Shown here piece by piece: positions 26,024-34,643 of a DNA stretch of 64,000 nucleotides. Where the stretch lies: the NCBI GenBank assembly GCA_016124795.1, contig WGNB01000001.1, forward strand, positions 224,659 to 288,658. Reading direction: 5' to 3'. The stretch is from Rhodopseudomonas sp. (GTDB lineage: Bacteria > Pseudomonadota > Alphaproteobacteria > Rhizobiales > Xanthobacteraceae). Position numbers and translations under genes: made by a program. Position 1 is the first letter of the stretch, and each line of letters opens with the position of its first letter. A model generated the notes under the pieces. It was not told the origin of the DNA. It was given only the letters and a program-made list of their open reading frames with translations, and ran no database searches.

Positions 26024-26905
26024 ATGACGAGATTTGTAAGTTTCGCCGCCGGTGGCAAAGCGCGCTATGGTTTTGTGACCGGCGCCGGGGTGGTCGATCT
26101 GGCGGCGCGCCATGCCGCGCGCTGGCCAAGCCTACGCGAGGTGATCGCCGACGGCGCATTAACGCGGCTGGCCGAGGAAGCACGGGGTCAGCCGGCCGAC
26201 TTCGGTCTGGACAGCATTCGCTACGACATTCCGATACGGGCCCCCGAAAAGATCATCTGCGTCGGTGTGAATTTTCCCGACCGTAACGCGGAATACAAAG
26301 ACGGCCAGGCGGCACAAGCCAACCCGTCGCTATTTATCCGCTTCCCGCGTTCCTTTGTCGGCCACGACCAGCCATTGATTAGGCCGCCGGAATCGCCGCA
26401 GCTCGATTACGAAGGCGAGATCGTGATCGTCATCGGCAAGGCTGGACGCCGGATTCCCGAGGTGTCGGCGCTCGAGCACATCGCGGCGTTGTCATTGTGC
26501 AACGAAGGCACCATCCGTGACTGGGTGCGCCATGCCAAGTTCAATGTGACGCAAGGCAAGAATTTCGACAGTAGCGGGTCGATGGGCCCCTGGCTCATGC
26601 CGTTTACCGACGAAGCGCAGATCGCCGATATTTGGCTGGAAACGCGGGTTAACGGCGAAGTGCGGCAGCGCGATCGGACCAGCCGGATGATCTTTTCGTT
26701 CCGTCGCATCATTAATTACGTTTCGACTTTCACCACGTTGGTTCCGGGCGATGTCATCGTAACCGGTACGCCGACCGGCGCCGGCGCGCGGTTTGATCCG
26801 CCGATCTGGCTGAAGCCGGGCGACATCGTCGAGGTTGAAGCCGAAGGGCTCGGCGTCTTGCGTAACGGGATTGCCGACGAGGGATCGGGCCCCACCGGCG
26901 TTTAG
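26024..26905 (+). CDS. hpaG: Fumarylacetoacetate hydrolase-family enzyme (HpaG-like decarboxylase/isomerase)
   Basis: The 293-residue protein has the FAH catalytic core: CVGVNFPDRNAEYK (about 84-97), the metal-binding LDYEGEIVIVIG (about 127-138) and VTGTPTGAGARFDPP near the C-terminus. In homoprotocatechuate pathways this fold decarboxylates and isomerises the open-ring diacid; other members hydrolyse acylpyruvates. Following hpaE and hpaD on the same strand, the HpaG role is the simplest reading. The start at 26024 was chosen by the family N-terminus MTRFVSFA; the longer frame runs into the tandem repeat. A hairpin follows the stop. Confidence 0.83.
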   Translation: MTRFVSFAAGGKARYGFVTGAGVVDLAARHAARWPSLREVIADGALTRLAEEARGQPADFGLDSIRYDIPIRAPEKIICVGVNFPDRNAEYKDGQAAQANPSLFIRFPRSFVGHDQPLIRPPESPQLDYEGEIVIVIGKAGRRIPEVSALEHIAALSLCNEGTIRDWVRHAKFNVTQGKNFDSSGSMGPWLMPFTDEAQIADIWLETRVNGEVRQRDRTSRMIFSFRRIINYVSTFTTLVPGDVIVTGTPTGAGARFDPPIWLKPGDIVEVEAEGLGVLRNGIADEGSGPTGV

Positions 26906-26951
26906 GCCGGTCGCAAGCGAAGGGTGGGATTGTAGCCCCCTTTATAACGCA

Positions 26952-26975
26952 GGCTTCGGGCCGAGGCCCGAAGCC
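26952..26975. terminator. Hairpin between convergent hpaG-like and TRAP genes
   Basis: Arms GGCTTCGGGCC (26952-26962) and GGCCCGAAGCC (26965-26975) pair perfectly over 11 bp around a 2-base centre. It sits between two convergent stops (26905 and 27008). T-runs are absent, so termination strength is uncertain. Confidence 0.6.
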
Positions 26976-27007
26976 ATTGATGCGACCGCTTTCCGCCGTG
27001 CCGGCAT

Positions 27008-28936
27008 TTAGCTGGCCGTTTGGCCAAGCCGATGTTTGTCGCGGTTTAAGCCCAGCCAGGCCGTGGCGGCCGCGAACAGGATAAAAGCCGCCGCGGTTGT
27101 CCAGAGATCCGGCAAGATGCTGAGGATGCCGAGCGCGACGAACAACAGGCGCCAAGGCATTTGGATTGGACGTAGGAACCAACCGATCAGGGCGATGGCG
27201 ATGCAGCCGAAGCCGAAGATGACGGTGACTAGTCCCCAGATCGTGTCGCCGAGCGTCCCGATCAACAGCATCCCCGGATGCATGACGATGCCGAAGGGGA
27301 TCAGGAAGCCCGGCATCGACAGCCGGAAGGCCGACCAGCCCGTTCCCGATGCCGATGCCCGACTGATCGAGGCCGCCGCATAGGCGGCGAGCGCGACCGG
27401 CGGCGTCACCATCGACAGGATCGCGAAGTAGAAGATGAAGAAGTGCGCGGTGATCGGGGTCACGCCAATGGCGGTAAGCGCCGGCGCGAGCAGCACCGCC
27501 GCCATGATGTAGGCCGAGGTCGTCGGCATGCCGGTCCCGAGGATCAGGCTGGCGAGCATCGTAAACGACAGCAGCAGCCACAGATTGCCGCCGGACAGCC
27601 AGATCATCGTGCCGGTGAATTTGGTACCAAGACCGGTGAAGGCGATAATGGCCACGACAACGCCAGCCAAGGCGCAGGGCAGGGCGACGACGACCGTGCG
27701 TTCGGCCGAGACGATCAGGGCTTCGACGATGGTCAGCAGTGAGCGTCGGGTGCCGGCGCGCAAGGTGCCGACGATAACGGTGATGACGGAGGCCTCCAGC
27801 GCGGAATTCTCGACCGGAAAGCCGGAGACGATCCGGTACACCAGCCAGGCCAATGGGATCAGTAGGTGGCCACGCGAAGCAATGACCTCGCGGATCGGCG
27901 AATGCTCCGACGAGTCGGTGACGCCAAGGTTCTCGGCGCGCGCCTTGAGATCGACCATGAGCAGCAGCGCCAGATAATAGACCGCCGCCGGCAGGATCGC
28001 CGCCAGAACGATAGTCTGATAAGGCACTTGCAGATAGTCGGCCATGATGAAGGCCGCAGCCCCCATCACCGGCGGGACCAGTTGGCCGCCGGTGGAGGCC
28101 GCCGCCTCGACCGCGCCGGCGAATGTTGGCGCGTAGCCGACGCGCTTCATCAACGGGATCGTGAAGATGCCGGTGCTCATCACGTTGGCGACGGCCGAGC
28201 CAGACACGCTGCCGAGCAATCCGGACGAGACGACCGCCGCCTTGGCCGGACCGCCGACGGCGCGCCCGGTGAGCGCAAAGGCTAGTTGAATGATCATCTT
28301 GCCGCCGCCGTAGACGTCATAGATGGCGGCGAAGAAGATAAAGTAGAATACGGTCGAGACCGATACGCCGACCGGCACACCAAAGACGCCTTGCAGCGAC
28401 AGAAACTCGGTGTCGACGAAACGCTCCAGTCCGCTATAGCGATGGCCAAGCGCGCCCGGCAGATAGGGACCGAGGAAGAAGTACAGCACGAACAGTGCCG
28501 AGAAGATCGTCAGACCCAGCCCGAGCGACCGTCGGCCGGCCTCGAACAGGGCGACAATGAAAAAGAGTCCGAGACCGAACTGGACCGGCGTCACGCCGTC
28601 CAGCCCCTGAACGCGCTCGCCCGTCAGATAGCCCGCGTTCCAGGCGATATAGAGGGCCGGCACAAAGGCAAGGATGCCCAGCAAAGCGTAAGCATGCCGG
28701 ACCATGGTCGACCGGTCGCGGCCGAACATGGTGACGGCGAGCGCCAGCGCGAAGCCGACATGAAGCGCGCGCTGGGCCAATGTGTCGATCGATGGCCAGA
28801 TCACGAAGGCGATCTGCGCCAGCGTCCAGGCCAGAGCGATCAGGCTGGCCGGATCGAGGAGATCCGGCCAACGCTTCAGGGTGAGGATGCTCGACTCCGT
28901 TGCCTCGGAGTCGTTGTTACGATCGGGCGTGCTCAT
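27008..28936 (-). CDS. TRAP transporter fused permease (4TM/12TM, DctQM-type)
   Basis: The 642-residue inner-membrane protein joins a small DctQ-like N-terminal part to a DctM-like large permease, the form used with TAXI binding proteins. The DctM signatures SGSAVANVMSTGIFTIPLM (about 244-262), STGGQLVPPVMGAAAF and LGTGMPTTSAYIMAA are visible among many hydrophobic helices. TRAP systems use an ion gradient to import organic acids. The start overlaps the TAXI binding-protein stop by 4 bases. It is the last gene of the long minus-strand transcription unit that begins at 41250. Confidence 0.92.
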   Translation of the reverse strand: MSTPDRNNDSEATESSILTLKRWPDLLDPASLIALAWTLAQIAFVIWPSIDTLAQRALHVGFALALAVTMFGRDRSTMVRHAYALLGILAFVPALYIAWNAGYLTGERVQGLDGVTPVQFGLGLFFIVALFEAGRRSLGLGLTIFSALFVLYFFLGPYLPGALGHRYSGLERFVDTEFLSLQGVFGVPVGVSVSTVFYFIFFAAIYDVYGGGKMIIQLAFALTGRAVGGPAKAAVVSSGLLGSVSGSAVANVMSTGIFTIPLMKRVGYAPTFAGAVEAAASTGGQLVPPVMGAAAFIMADYLQVPYQTIVLAAILPAAVYYLALLLMVDLKARAENLGVTDSSEHSPIREVIASRGHLLIPLAWLVYRIVSGFPVENSALEASVITVIVGTLRAGTRRSLLTIVEALIVSAERTVVVALPCALAGVVVAIIAFTGLGTKFTGTMIWLSGGNLWLLLSFTMLASLILGTGMPTTSAYIMAAVLLAPALTAIGVTPITAHFFIFYFAILSMVTPPVALAAYAAASISRASASGTGWSAFRLSMPGFLIPFGIVMHPGMLLIGTLGDTIWGLVTVIFGFGCIAIALIGWFLRPIQMPWRLLFVALGILSILPDLWTTAAAFILFAAATAWLGLNRDKHRLGQTAS

Positions 28937-29970
28937 TTAATCCAGCCACGTTCTTTGAAATAACGGGCCGCGCCCGGATGCAGCGGCAGGCCAGTGGCGC
29001 CGATCTTCCAGCTACCATTGGCGCAGTCGAATTTCGCCAGGGCCTTGTGGGCCGCGCGCAGCTTGTCGGTCTTTTCGCAGACGGTCTTGACGATGGTATA
29101 GGCCATGTCGTCCGACATCTCGGTACTGGCGAACAGCACGGTGGTGGTGCCGGGCAGCTTCACATCCTTGTTTTGACCTTCGAACGTGCCCTTCGGCAGC
29201 ACCTTGCTGTCCCAGCCGAACTTGTCGCGCATTTCGCCGAGGACTTTCTCGGACGGCGCGAGGAACGTGACATTGGTGTTGTGGGCGATTTCGGTGACGC
29301 CGGGGTGGCCACGGGTTGCGACTTGCACGAAGACGTCGCCGGTGCCGGCGGCAAAGCGGTTCTTGACCATGCCGAAGGTGCCGAATTCGTAATTGCCGCC
29401 GCTGGCTGCGACTTCCTTTTCACCGGCGCCGGCAAGATCGAGAAGCTGTTGTCCGGCGAAGCTGCCGATGCTGCCCCGGCTGAGCAAGGTGACGTGAGCC
29501 TTGGGGTTGACCTTTTTGAAGTAGCCTTCGAGGTCGTCCGGCAGATCCTTGCCGCGGGCGAGCGCGACCAGATAATAGTCATCGAGGCCGCCGACCAGGG
29601 CGCGCAGGTTCTTCAGCGGCTGCTTGTAGCCGATCTTGCCCTCGATCGCCCAGTTGCCGACGGCCGCCATGCCGAAGCCGAGCTGGGCCTTGCCGGCCGC
29701 GACCAACTGCGGATTGGCCAGACCGCCGGCGATCGGCGGGGTGTCGATGGTCGAACCCGCCGGCAGCGCGCCGCGCAGCAATTCGGCGAGGTTGACGGCG
29801 TAGACGTACCAGCTCGAACCTTGCGAGAAGGATGCGATGGTCAGATGCGCGGGTTCCGCTGTGGCAAGTTGAGGCGCCGACAATGTCGTGGCGCCGACGA
29901 GGATGGCGGTGCTGAGCCACAGGCCAGGGCGGGACCGCCGCTTCGCAGATTTGTTGCGGGTTTTAATCAT
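28933..29970 (-). CDS. TAXI-family TRAP transporter substrate-binding protein
   Basis: The 345-residue precursor begins with a basic signal peptide (RRSRPGLWLSTAILVGATTL, cleavage after ATA near 37) followed by the TAXI fold: LTIASFSQGSSWYVYAVNLAELL and FGTFGMVKNRFAAGTGDVF. GGAGGAAACG precedes the ATG at 29970, which decides the start over the upstream in-frame codons. It pairs with the fused TRAP permease (4-base overlap). It is placed 38 bases after a complete Liv ABC system, so the unit encodes two unrelated importers, perhaps for the same substrate class. Confidence 0.92.
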   Translation of the reverse strand: MIKTRNKSAKRRSRPGLWLSTAILVGATTLSAPQLATAEPAHLTIASFSQGSSWYVYAVNLAELLRGALPAGSTIDTPPIAGGLANPQLVAAGKAQLGFGMAAVGNWAIEGKIGYKQPLKNLRALVGGLDDYYLVALARGKDLPDDLEGYFKKVNPKAHVTLLSRGSIGSFAGQQLLDLAGAGEKEVAASGGNYEFGTFGMVKNRFAAGTGDVFVQVATRGHPGVTEIAHNTNVTFLAPSEKVLGEMRDKFGWDSKVLPKGTFEGQNKDVKLPGTTTVLFASTEMSDDMAYTIVKTVCEKTDKLRAAHKALAKFDCANGSWKIGATGLPLHPGAARYFKERGWIK

Positions 29971-30008
29971 CGTCGTTTCCTCCATTGTATTTTTAAAGGC
30001 TTTTGTCG

Positions 30009-30716
30009 TCACACCGCGACGCGGGCAATTAGAGCGTCGCGATCCGCCTGCGAGGCCGCATTGCCGGACAGAACGACGCAGCCGCGTTCCATCGCGATAA
30101 AGCGATCGCAGAACTTGAGAGCCTCGCCGAGGTTCTGCTCGACGAGGAGAATGGTGCAGCCGGCTTCTCGCAGGCTGGTGATGATGGCGTAGAGGTCGGC
30201 CACGATCATCGGGGCGAGGCCTTCGCTCGGCTCGTCGATCAGCAGCAGTTTCGGCTCGCCGATCATCACCCGCGCCATGGCCAGCATTTGCTGTTCGCCG
30301 CCGGACAGTGTGGTGCCGAATTGGCGCCGCCGTTCGGCCAGGCGCGGAAACCGTTCGTAGACTTTCGCGAGTGCGGCCCGGTTATCGGCGCGGGATCGGC
30401 CGGGCGCCTGTAGGTAGCCGAGCGTCAGATTTTCCTCGACGGAAAGGCCGGGAAAAATCCGCCGGTCTTCCGGGACGAAACCGATGCCGTGTTGCGCTAT
30501 CCGGTGCGCCGCCTGACTGTCGATGCGGTGTCCGTCGAAGGTAATGACGCCGTCGGTGGGCTTGACCCAGCCGGCGATGGTCTTGAGCAGGGTCGTCTTG
30601 CCAACGCCGTTGCGGCCGAAGATGCCGAAGACCTCGCCGGCGCCGACCGACAGGTCGATGCCCTGAATGATGTGGCTGTGGCCGTAATGGGTTTGCAGGT
30701 TGCGGATTTCGAGCAT
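30009..30716 (-). CDS. livF: Branched-chain-type ABC importer ATPase LivF (second system)
   Basis: The 235-residue ATPase has Walker A FGRNGVGKTTLLK (about 33-45), signature LSGGEQQMLAMAR and Walker B LLLIDEPSEGLAP. Length and motifs match LivF. It begins 2 bases after the livG stop. It serves the second Liv importer, whose binding protein is at 33368-34540. Confidence 0.93.
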   Translation of the reverse strand: MLEIRNLQTHYGHSHIIQGIDLSVGAGEVFGIFGRNGVGKTTLLKTIAGWVKPTDGVITFDGHRIDSQAAHRIAQHGIGFVPEDRRIFPGLSVEENLTLGYLQAPGRSRADNRAALAKVYERFPRLAERRRQFGTTLSGGEQQMLAMARVMIGEPKLLLIDEPSEGLAPMIVADLYAIITSLREAGCTILLVEQNLGEALKFCDRFIAMERGCVVLSGNAASQADRDALIARVAV

Positions 30717-30718
30717 GA

Positions 30719-31462
30719 TCAGGCGTGCCCAAAATAAGCGGTTTGTACCGCCGGGTTGGCGCGCACTTCGCTGGGCGGGCCCTCGGCGAGCTTTTGGCCC
30801 TGGTGCATGACGATCACATGATCGGACAGGCTCATCACCAATCCGATATCGTGCTCGATCAGAACGATGGTCACGTCATGAACGAGAGATTTGATGAGTT
30901 CGGCGGTATCCTGGGTATCGCCCTGGCTCATGCCCTGGGTCGGTTCGTCGAGCAGCAGGACTTTTGGCTTGCAGGCCAGCGCGACAGCGACCTCGAGCCG
31001 TCGCTGTTCGCCATGCGACAGCTCGGCGACGCTGTGGCGCGCCTTGTCGGTCAGCGAAAAGCGCTCGAGCAATTCGTCGACACGCGCCTGTGCGATGGTG
31101 CTGCCGCGCACCGGCCGCCAGATTTTCGTGGTGGGCTCGAGAATCTGCGCGGCCAGTCGCAGGTTTTCGGCGACCGTCAATTCATCGAACAAATTGGTGA
31201 TCTGGAACGAACGCGCCAGTCCGGCCGCCTGCATCCGGTATGGCGGCTGGCCGGTACAGTCGACGCCTTCGATCAGGACCTGGCCGTTGCGCGGACGTAG
31301 CGCGCCCGAGATCAGATTGAACAGCGTCGATTTGCCGGCGCCGTTCGGTCCGATTACCGTGGTGATGCAATTGCGTTCGACGCTGAAGCTGACCTGGTCG
31401 ACGGCCCGAAGGCCGCCGAAGTTGATCGACAGATCGCGGATTTCGAGGATGGGGGCGATCAT
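30719..31462 (-). CDS. livG: Branched-chain-type ABC importer ATPase LivG (second system)
   Basis: The 247-residue ATPase has Walker A GPNGAGKSTLF (about 38-48), the LivG-typical NLFDELTVAENLRLA, signature ELSHGEQRRLEVA and Walker B VLLLDEPTQGMSQ. The start overlaps the livM stop by 4 bases. It supplies energy to the second LivHM permease pair. Confidence 0.93.
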   Translation of the reverse strand: MIAPILEIRDLSINFGGLRAVDQVSFSVERNCITTVIGPNGAGKSTLFNLISGALRPRNGQVLIEGVDCTGQPPYRMQAAGLARSFQITNLFDELTVAENLRLAAQILEPTTKIWRPVRGSTIAQARVDELLERFSLTDKARHSVAELSHGEQRRLEVAVALACKPKVLLLDEPTQGMSQGDTQDTAELIKSLVHDVTIVLIEHDIGLVMSLSDHVIVMHQGQKLAEGPPSEVRANPAVQTAYFGHA

Positions 31463-32448
31463 GGCTTCTCTCCCCGTGCCAACATGCGTTCAATGGCCGG
31501 CCGGATGCTGCCCATGATGCCTTTGGGCAGGAAAATTACCGCTCCCATGAACAGGATGCCGATGACGATCAAATGATGCGGGGTGAAGCTGCCGATCACC
31601 GATTTGAGCAGCGTCAGCAGCGCGCTGCCGTAAAGCGCGCCGACCAGCGTGCCGGTGCCGCCGGTGACGACGGTGATGACGGCGTTGCCGGACGTCTCGA
31701 AATACATCAGTTCGGGCGAGACGAAGCCGCGCAACATCGGATAGAGCGCGCCGGAAACGCCGGCGATAACGGCGGCGACAACGTAGGCCGCGAGCCGTGG
31801 CGTCATGGTGCGATAGCCGAGGAAAGGAATGCGCGCTTCGTTGGCGCGCAATGCGATCAGCAGCCGGCCGAACGGCGTGTCGAGCAGGTAGGCGGCGAGC
31901 GCGTACATGACGACGATCAGCGCCAGAACGAAGAGGAAGAATCCGACCGGCGAGCCGCTTGAGATCGACGTGACGCCGAGGTTGATGTCGATCACCGGGA
32001 CGCCGATCAGGCCGTCCGAAGCGCCGAGCGCCCGCGTGTTGTAGACGATTTTGGCGGCGACTTGTGCCATGCCGAAGGTGATCAACGCGAAGTAGACGCC
32101 GCGCACCCGGTTGACGATGAAGCCGCCGATCAATCCGGCAACCGCCGAGGCGAGCGTAGTGGCCGCGATCGCCGCCCAGAACGACGGCACCACCATCAGC
32201 ACCAATGCAGACAGATAAGCGCCCAGGCCGAAGTAGAGCGCCTGGCCAAGCGACAGCAGCCCGGTGTAGCCGAGCAGGATATCGACGGAGATGGCGAGGC
32301 CGCCGAAGATCAGGGCTTCGGTCGCCAGCCGTAAATAGAATATGTCGCCGAGCGCGGCGCCGATCGCTGCGACCACGAGCGAGGCCGCGACCAGGATGGC
32401 GAGGAGCAGGTGGCTCGCGCGCATCGACCGGGTGAGAGCATCAACCAT
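31459..32448 (-). CDS. livM: Branched-chain-type ABC importer permease LivM (second system)
   Basis: The 329-residue permease has many hydrophobic helices and the LivM motifs LGYTGLLSLGQALYFGLGAY (about 59-78) and GGTGTLVGALYGSALL. The ATG at 32448 overlaps the livH stop by 8 bases and is preferred to a TTG 15 bases upstream. It forms the membrane channel with LivH. Confidence 0.92.
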   Translation of the reverse strand: MVDALTRSMRASHLLLAILVAASLVVAAIGAALGDIFYLRLATEALIFGGLAISVDILLGYTGLLSLGQALYFGLGAYLSALVLMVVPSFWAAIAATTLASAVAGLIGGFIVNRVRGVYFALITFGMAQVAAKIVYNTRALGASDGLIGVPVIDINLGVTSISSGSPVGFFLFVLALIVVMYALAAYLLDTPFGRLLIALRANEARIPFLGYRTMTPRLAAYVVAAVIAGVSGALYPMLRGFVSPELMYFETSGNAVITVVTGGTGTLVGALYGSALLTLLKSVIGSFTPHHLIVIGILFMGAVIFLPKGIMGSIRPAIERMLARGEKP

Positions 32449-33337
32449 GGCCGAGCCGTCCAAACAGGCCCTGCGGCCTTACCATCAACATGACGACCAT
32501 GATCCCGAACACGACCGGGTCGGACCACACCGGCGAGATATAGAGTGCGACGATGGCCTGGATCTGGCTGAGCAGCAGCCCGGCGACGACGACGCCGGCG
32601 ATGCTGCCCATGCCGCCGACAATGACGACGGTGAAAGCCATCAGGATGAAGTCGCGGCCCATGGTTGGAAAGACCGAATAGATCGGCGCGAGCAGGACGC
32701 CGGCCAGTCCCGCCAGCGCAACGCCGAAGGCAAAGGCGCCGGCGTAGACATGCTGGACCGGGACGCCGAGCGAGGCGGCCATGTCGCGGTCGAAGGCGGC
32801 GGCGCGCACCATCGCGCCAAGCCGCGTTCGGTAAACGATGAAGGCGACAGCGGCGATGATCGCCGCGCCGACAATGATCAGGAACAGCCGATAGGACGGC
32901 AGGAAAATATCGAAGATTTCGACTCCGCCGGTGATCGGCGTTTCCGGGCGGTACGGATTGGGTCCGAACACCAGCCGGTAGCTGTCTTCCATGACGAGGC
33001 CGAGGCCGAAAGTCAGAAGCAGCGTGCGGACATGTCGGTCGCCGGAGTGAAACACACGCTGGATGAGCGCGCGTTCGACAATGTAACCGACCGGCAGCAT
33101 CAGCAGCGGCACCAGCAGCAGCAGCAGCCAGAACGGCAGGCCGATCTGGGCCAGAGCGAGGGCGAAAAAGGCTCCCAAGGCGTAGAATTCGCCGTGGGAC
33201 ATGTTGATGACGTCGAGCAGACCGAAAATGATGGTCAGGCCAAGCGCGACGAGGATCACCGCCACACCGAGCACGAGGCCGATGAGCATCTGGGGCGCCA
33301 GAACGAACTGAAAATATTGGACCGCCTCAGACATCAT
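32441..33337 (-). CDS. livH: Branched-chain-type ABC importer permease LivH (second system)
   Basis: The 298-residue permease shows the LivH motifs LLDVINMSHGEFYALGAFF (about 40-58), a middle PFW/LLLLVPLLML helix and VIVGGMGSIAGVVVAGL (about 238-254). Two in-frame ATGs open the gene (MMSEAV); a GAGGA site lies just upstream. It begins 30 bases after the binding-protein stop. Confidence 0.92.
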   Translation of the reverse strand: MMSEAVQYFQFVLAPQMLIGLVLGVAVILVALGLTIIFGLLDVINMSHGEFYALGAFFALALAQIGLPFWLLLLLVPLLMLPVGYIVERALIQRVFHSGDRHVRTLLLTFGLGLVMEDSYRLVFGPNPYRPETPITGGVEIFDIFLPSYRLFLIIVGAAIIAAVAFIVYRTRLGAMVRAAAFDRDMAASLGVPVQHVYAGAFAFGVALAGLAGVLLAPIYSVFPTMGRDFILMAFTVVIVGGMGSIAGVVVAGLLLSQIQAIVALYISPVWSDPVVFGIMVVMLMVRPQGLFGRLGHG

Positions 33338-33367
33338 CGTCCTCGTGGGTTCGGTAGACCGGCCGGA

Positions 33368-34540
33368 TCAGAAGCGGGTGCAGGTGTCGGGGCCGATGGC
33401 GTCTTCGCCGCTGACCTTGCTGATGATCTTGAACTGGCCGTTGGTGACCTGGACGACATACATCGTCTGCATCGCCTGATGGTCGCCGGCGCGGATGGTC
33501 TTCTCACCTTGCGGCGTCGACCAGGTCAGACCGCGCAGTGCGGTACGCACTTTGTCGGTATCGGTCGACTTCGCCTTCTCGACGGCGGCCTTGTACGCAT
33601 AGATCAGGCCGTAGGAGTCGGTGCCGTAAAGGTCGGGGTCGGCCTTGTTGGCGGCCTTGAAGGCGGCGACGAAAGCCTTGTTGACCGGGTTGTCGATTTC
33701 GGTCGAGTAGCCAACGCCGGTGGCGAAGCCCTCGGCGGCTTTGCCGATCGCCGCGATGTTCTGCGACGTCACGGTGCCGGACGCGCCCAGCAGGGTCAGG
33801 TTCTTCAGCAGGCCGAATTCCTGCATCTGCGTGAACAGGCGCACGGTGTCGTTACCGGCGACCGAGGTATAAAGCACCTGCGGTTGGGCGGCGCGGATCT
33901 GGCCGAAGTATTGCGAATAGTCCTTCGAGCCGAGCGGGGCATAGACTTCGCCGAGGCTCTTGGCGCCGACCTTCTCGGCCGCTTCCTTGAAGGCGGAGAC
34001 GGTGGAGCGGCCCATCAGATAATCCGGACCGAGGAAGAAGACCTTGGCCTTCGGCTTTTCCTTGGCGAGCCAGGCGGCGAGCGCGGTCGATTGCTGACCG
34101 GCCTTGGCGTTGACGCGGAACACGTTGGGCGAGCACTTTTCGCCGGTGATCGAATCCGCGAAGGACACGGTGGTGGCCAGCAGCTTCTTGGCGCGTTCGG
34201 CGACCTGGCCGACCGCGAGCGTCGCGCCGGAATTGACGGTGCCGGTGAGGAAGTCGACCTTGCTGACCTCGAACAGCTTTTCGGCCTTCTGCACCGCGAC
34301 GGCGGGATTGGCTTCGGAGTCTTCGTAGATCAATTCGATCTGGCGGCCCATGATGCCGCCCTTGGCGTTGACTTCCTTGGTGGCGAGCTCAAGACCCCAT
34401 TTCACCTGCTGGCCGATGCCTGCATAGGTGCCGCTCAGCGGTGTGTCGACGCCAATCTTGATAGTGTCGGCGGCATAAGCCGTGCTTAGCGCGGTGGCGG
34501 ATAGCAGCGCCGCCAGCAGGATGGTCCTTGTCGTTTTCAT
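33368..34540 (-). CDS. livK: Periplasmic binding protein of the second Liv-type importer
   Basis: The 390-residue precursor has a signal peptide (MKTTRTILLAALLSATALST, cleavage after AYA near 23) and a type I periplasmic-binding fold beginning IKIGVDTPLSGTYAGIGQQ. Position between a ligase/enoyl-CoA hydratase pair and livHMGF suggests it captures the aromatic or alicyclic acid that the CoA ligase activates. Two hairpins lie in the 103-base gap upstream, which may set its expression apart from the enzyme genes. Confidence 0.9.
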   Translation of the reverse strand: MKTTRTILLAALLSATALSTAYAADTIKIGVDTPLSGTYAGIGQQVKWGLELATKEVNAKGGIMGRQIELIYEDSEANPAVAVQKAEKLFEVSKVDFLTGTVNSGATLAVGQVAERAKKLLATTVSFADSITGEKCSPNVFRVNAKAGQQSTALAAWLAKEKPKAKVFFLGPDYLMGRSTVSAFKEAAEKVGAKSLGEVYAPLGSKDYSQYFGQIRAAQPQVLYTSVAGNDTVRLFTQMQEFGLLKNLTLLGASGTVTSQNIAAIGKAAEGFATGVGYSTEIDNPVNKAFVAAFKAANKADPDLYGTDSYGLIYAYKAAVEKAKSTDTDKVRTALRGLTWSTPQGEKTIRAGDHQAMQTMYVVQVTNGQFKIISKVSGEDAIGPDTCTRF

Positions 34541-34566
34541 TGTCGTCCTCCCTTGATGATCGTGGT

Positions 34567-34583
34567 GGCGGCCGGCGGCCGCC
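34567..34583 (-). other. Short hairpin upstream of livK (second system)
   Basis: Arms GGCGGCC (34567-34573) and GGCCGCC (34577-34583) form a 7-bp stem with a 3-base loop, 27 bases upstream of the binding-protein start. Being so near the ribosome site it might affect translation or mRNA ends. Confidence 0.4.
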
Positions 34584-34610
34584 TCTATCGATGTCGTTGT
34601 CGGTTATCGA

Positions 34611-34632
34611 TGCCGGCGGTCGGCCGCCGGCA
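34611..34632 (-). terminator. Intercistronic hairpin after the enoyl-CoA hydratase gene
   Basis: Arms TGCCGGCGG (34611-34619) and CCGCCGGCA (34624-34632) form a perfect 9-bp stem with a 4-base loop, 11 bases after the enoyl-CoA hydratase stop on the minus strand. No T-run follows, so partial termination or mRNA processing between the enzyme and transporter parts is likely. Confidence 0.5.
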
Positions 34633-34643
34633 CCAAAGTCGCG

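Noticed and set aside
32342..34489. A 715-codon plus-strand frame opposite livH and livK
   Set aside because: It is antisense to well-supported transporter genes and has low-complexity Asp/Arg/Gln content with no motif.
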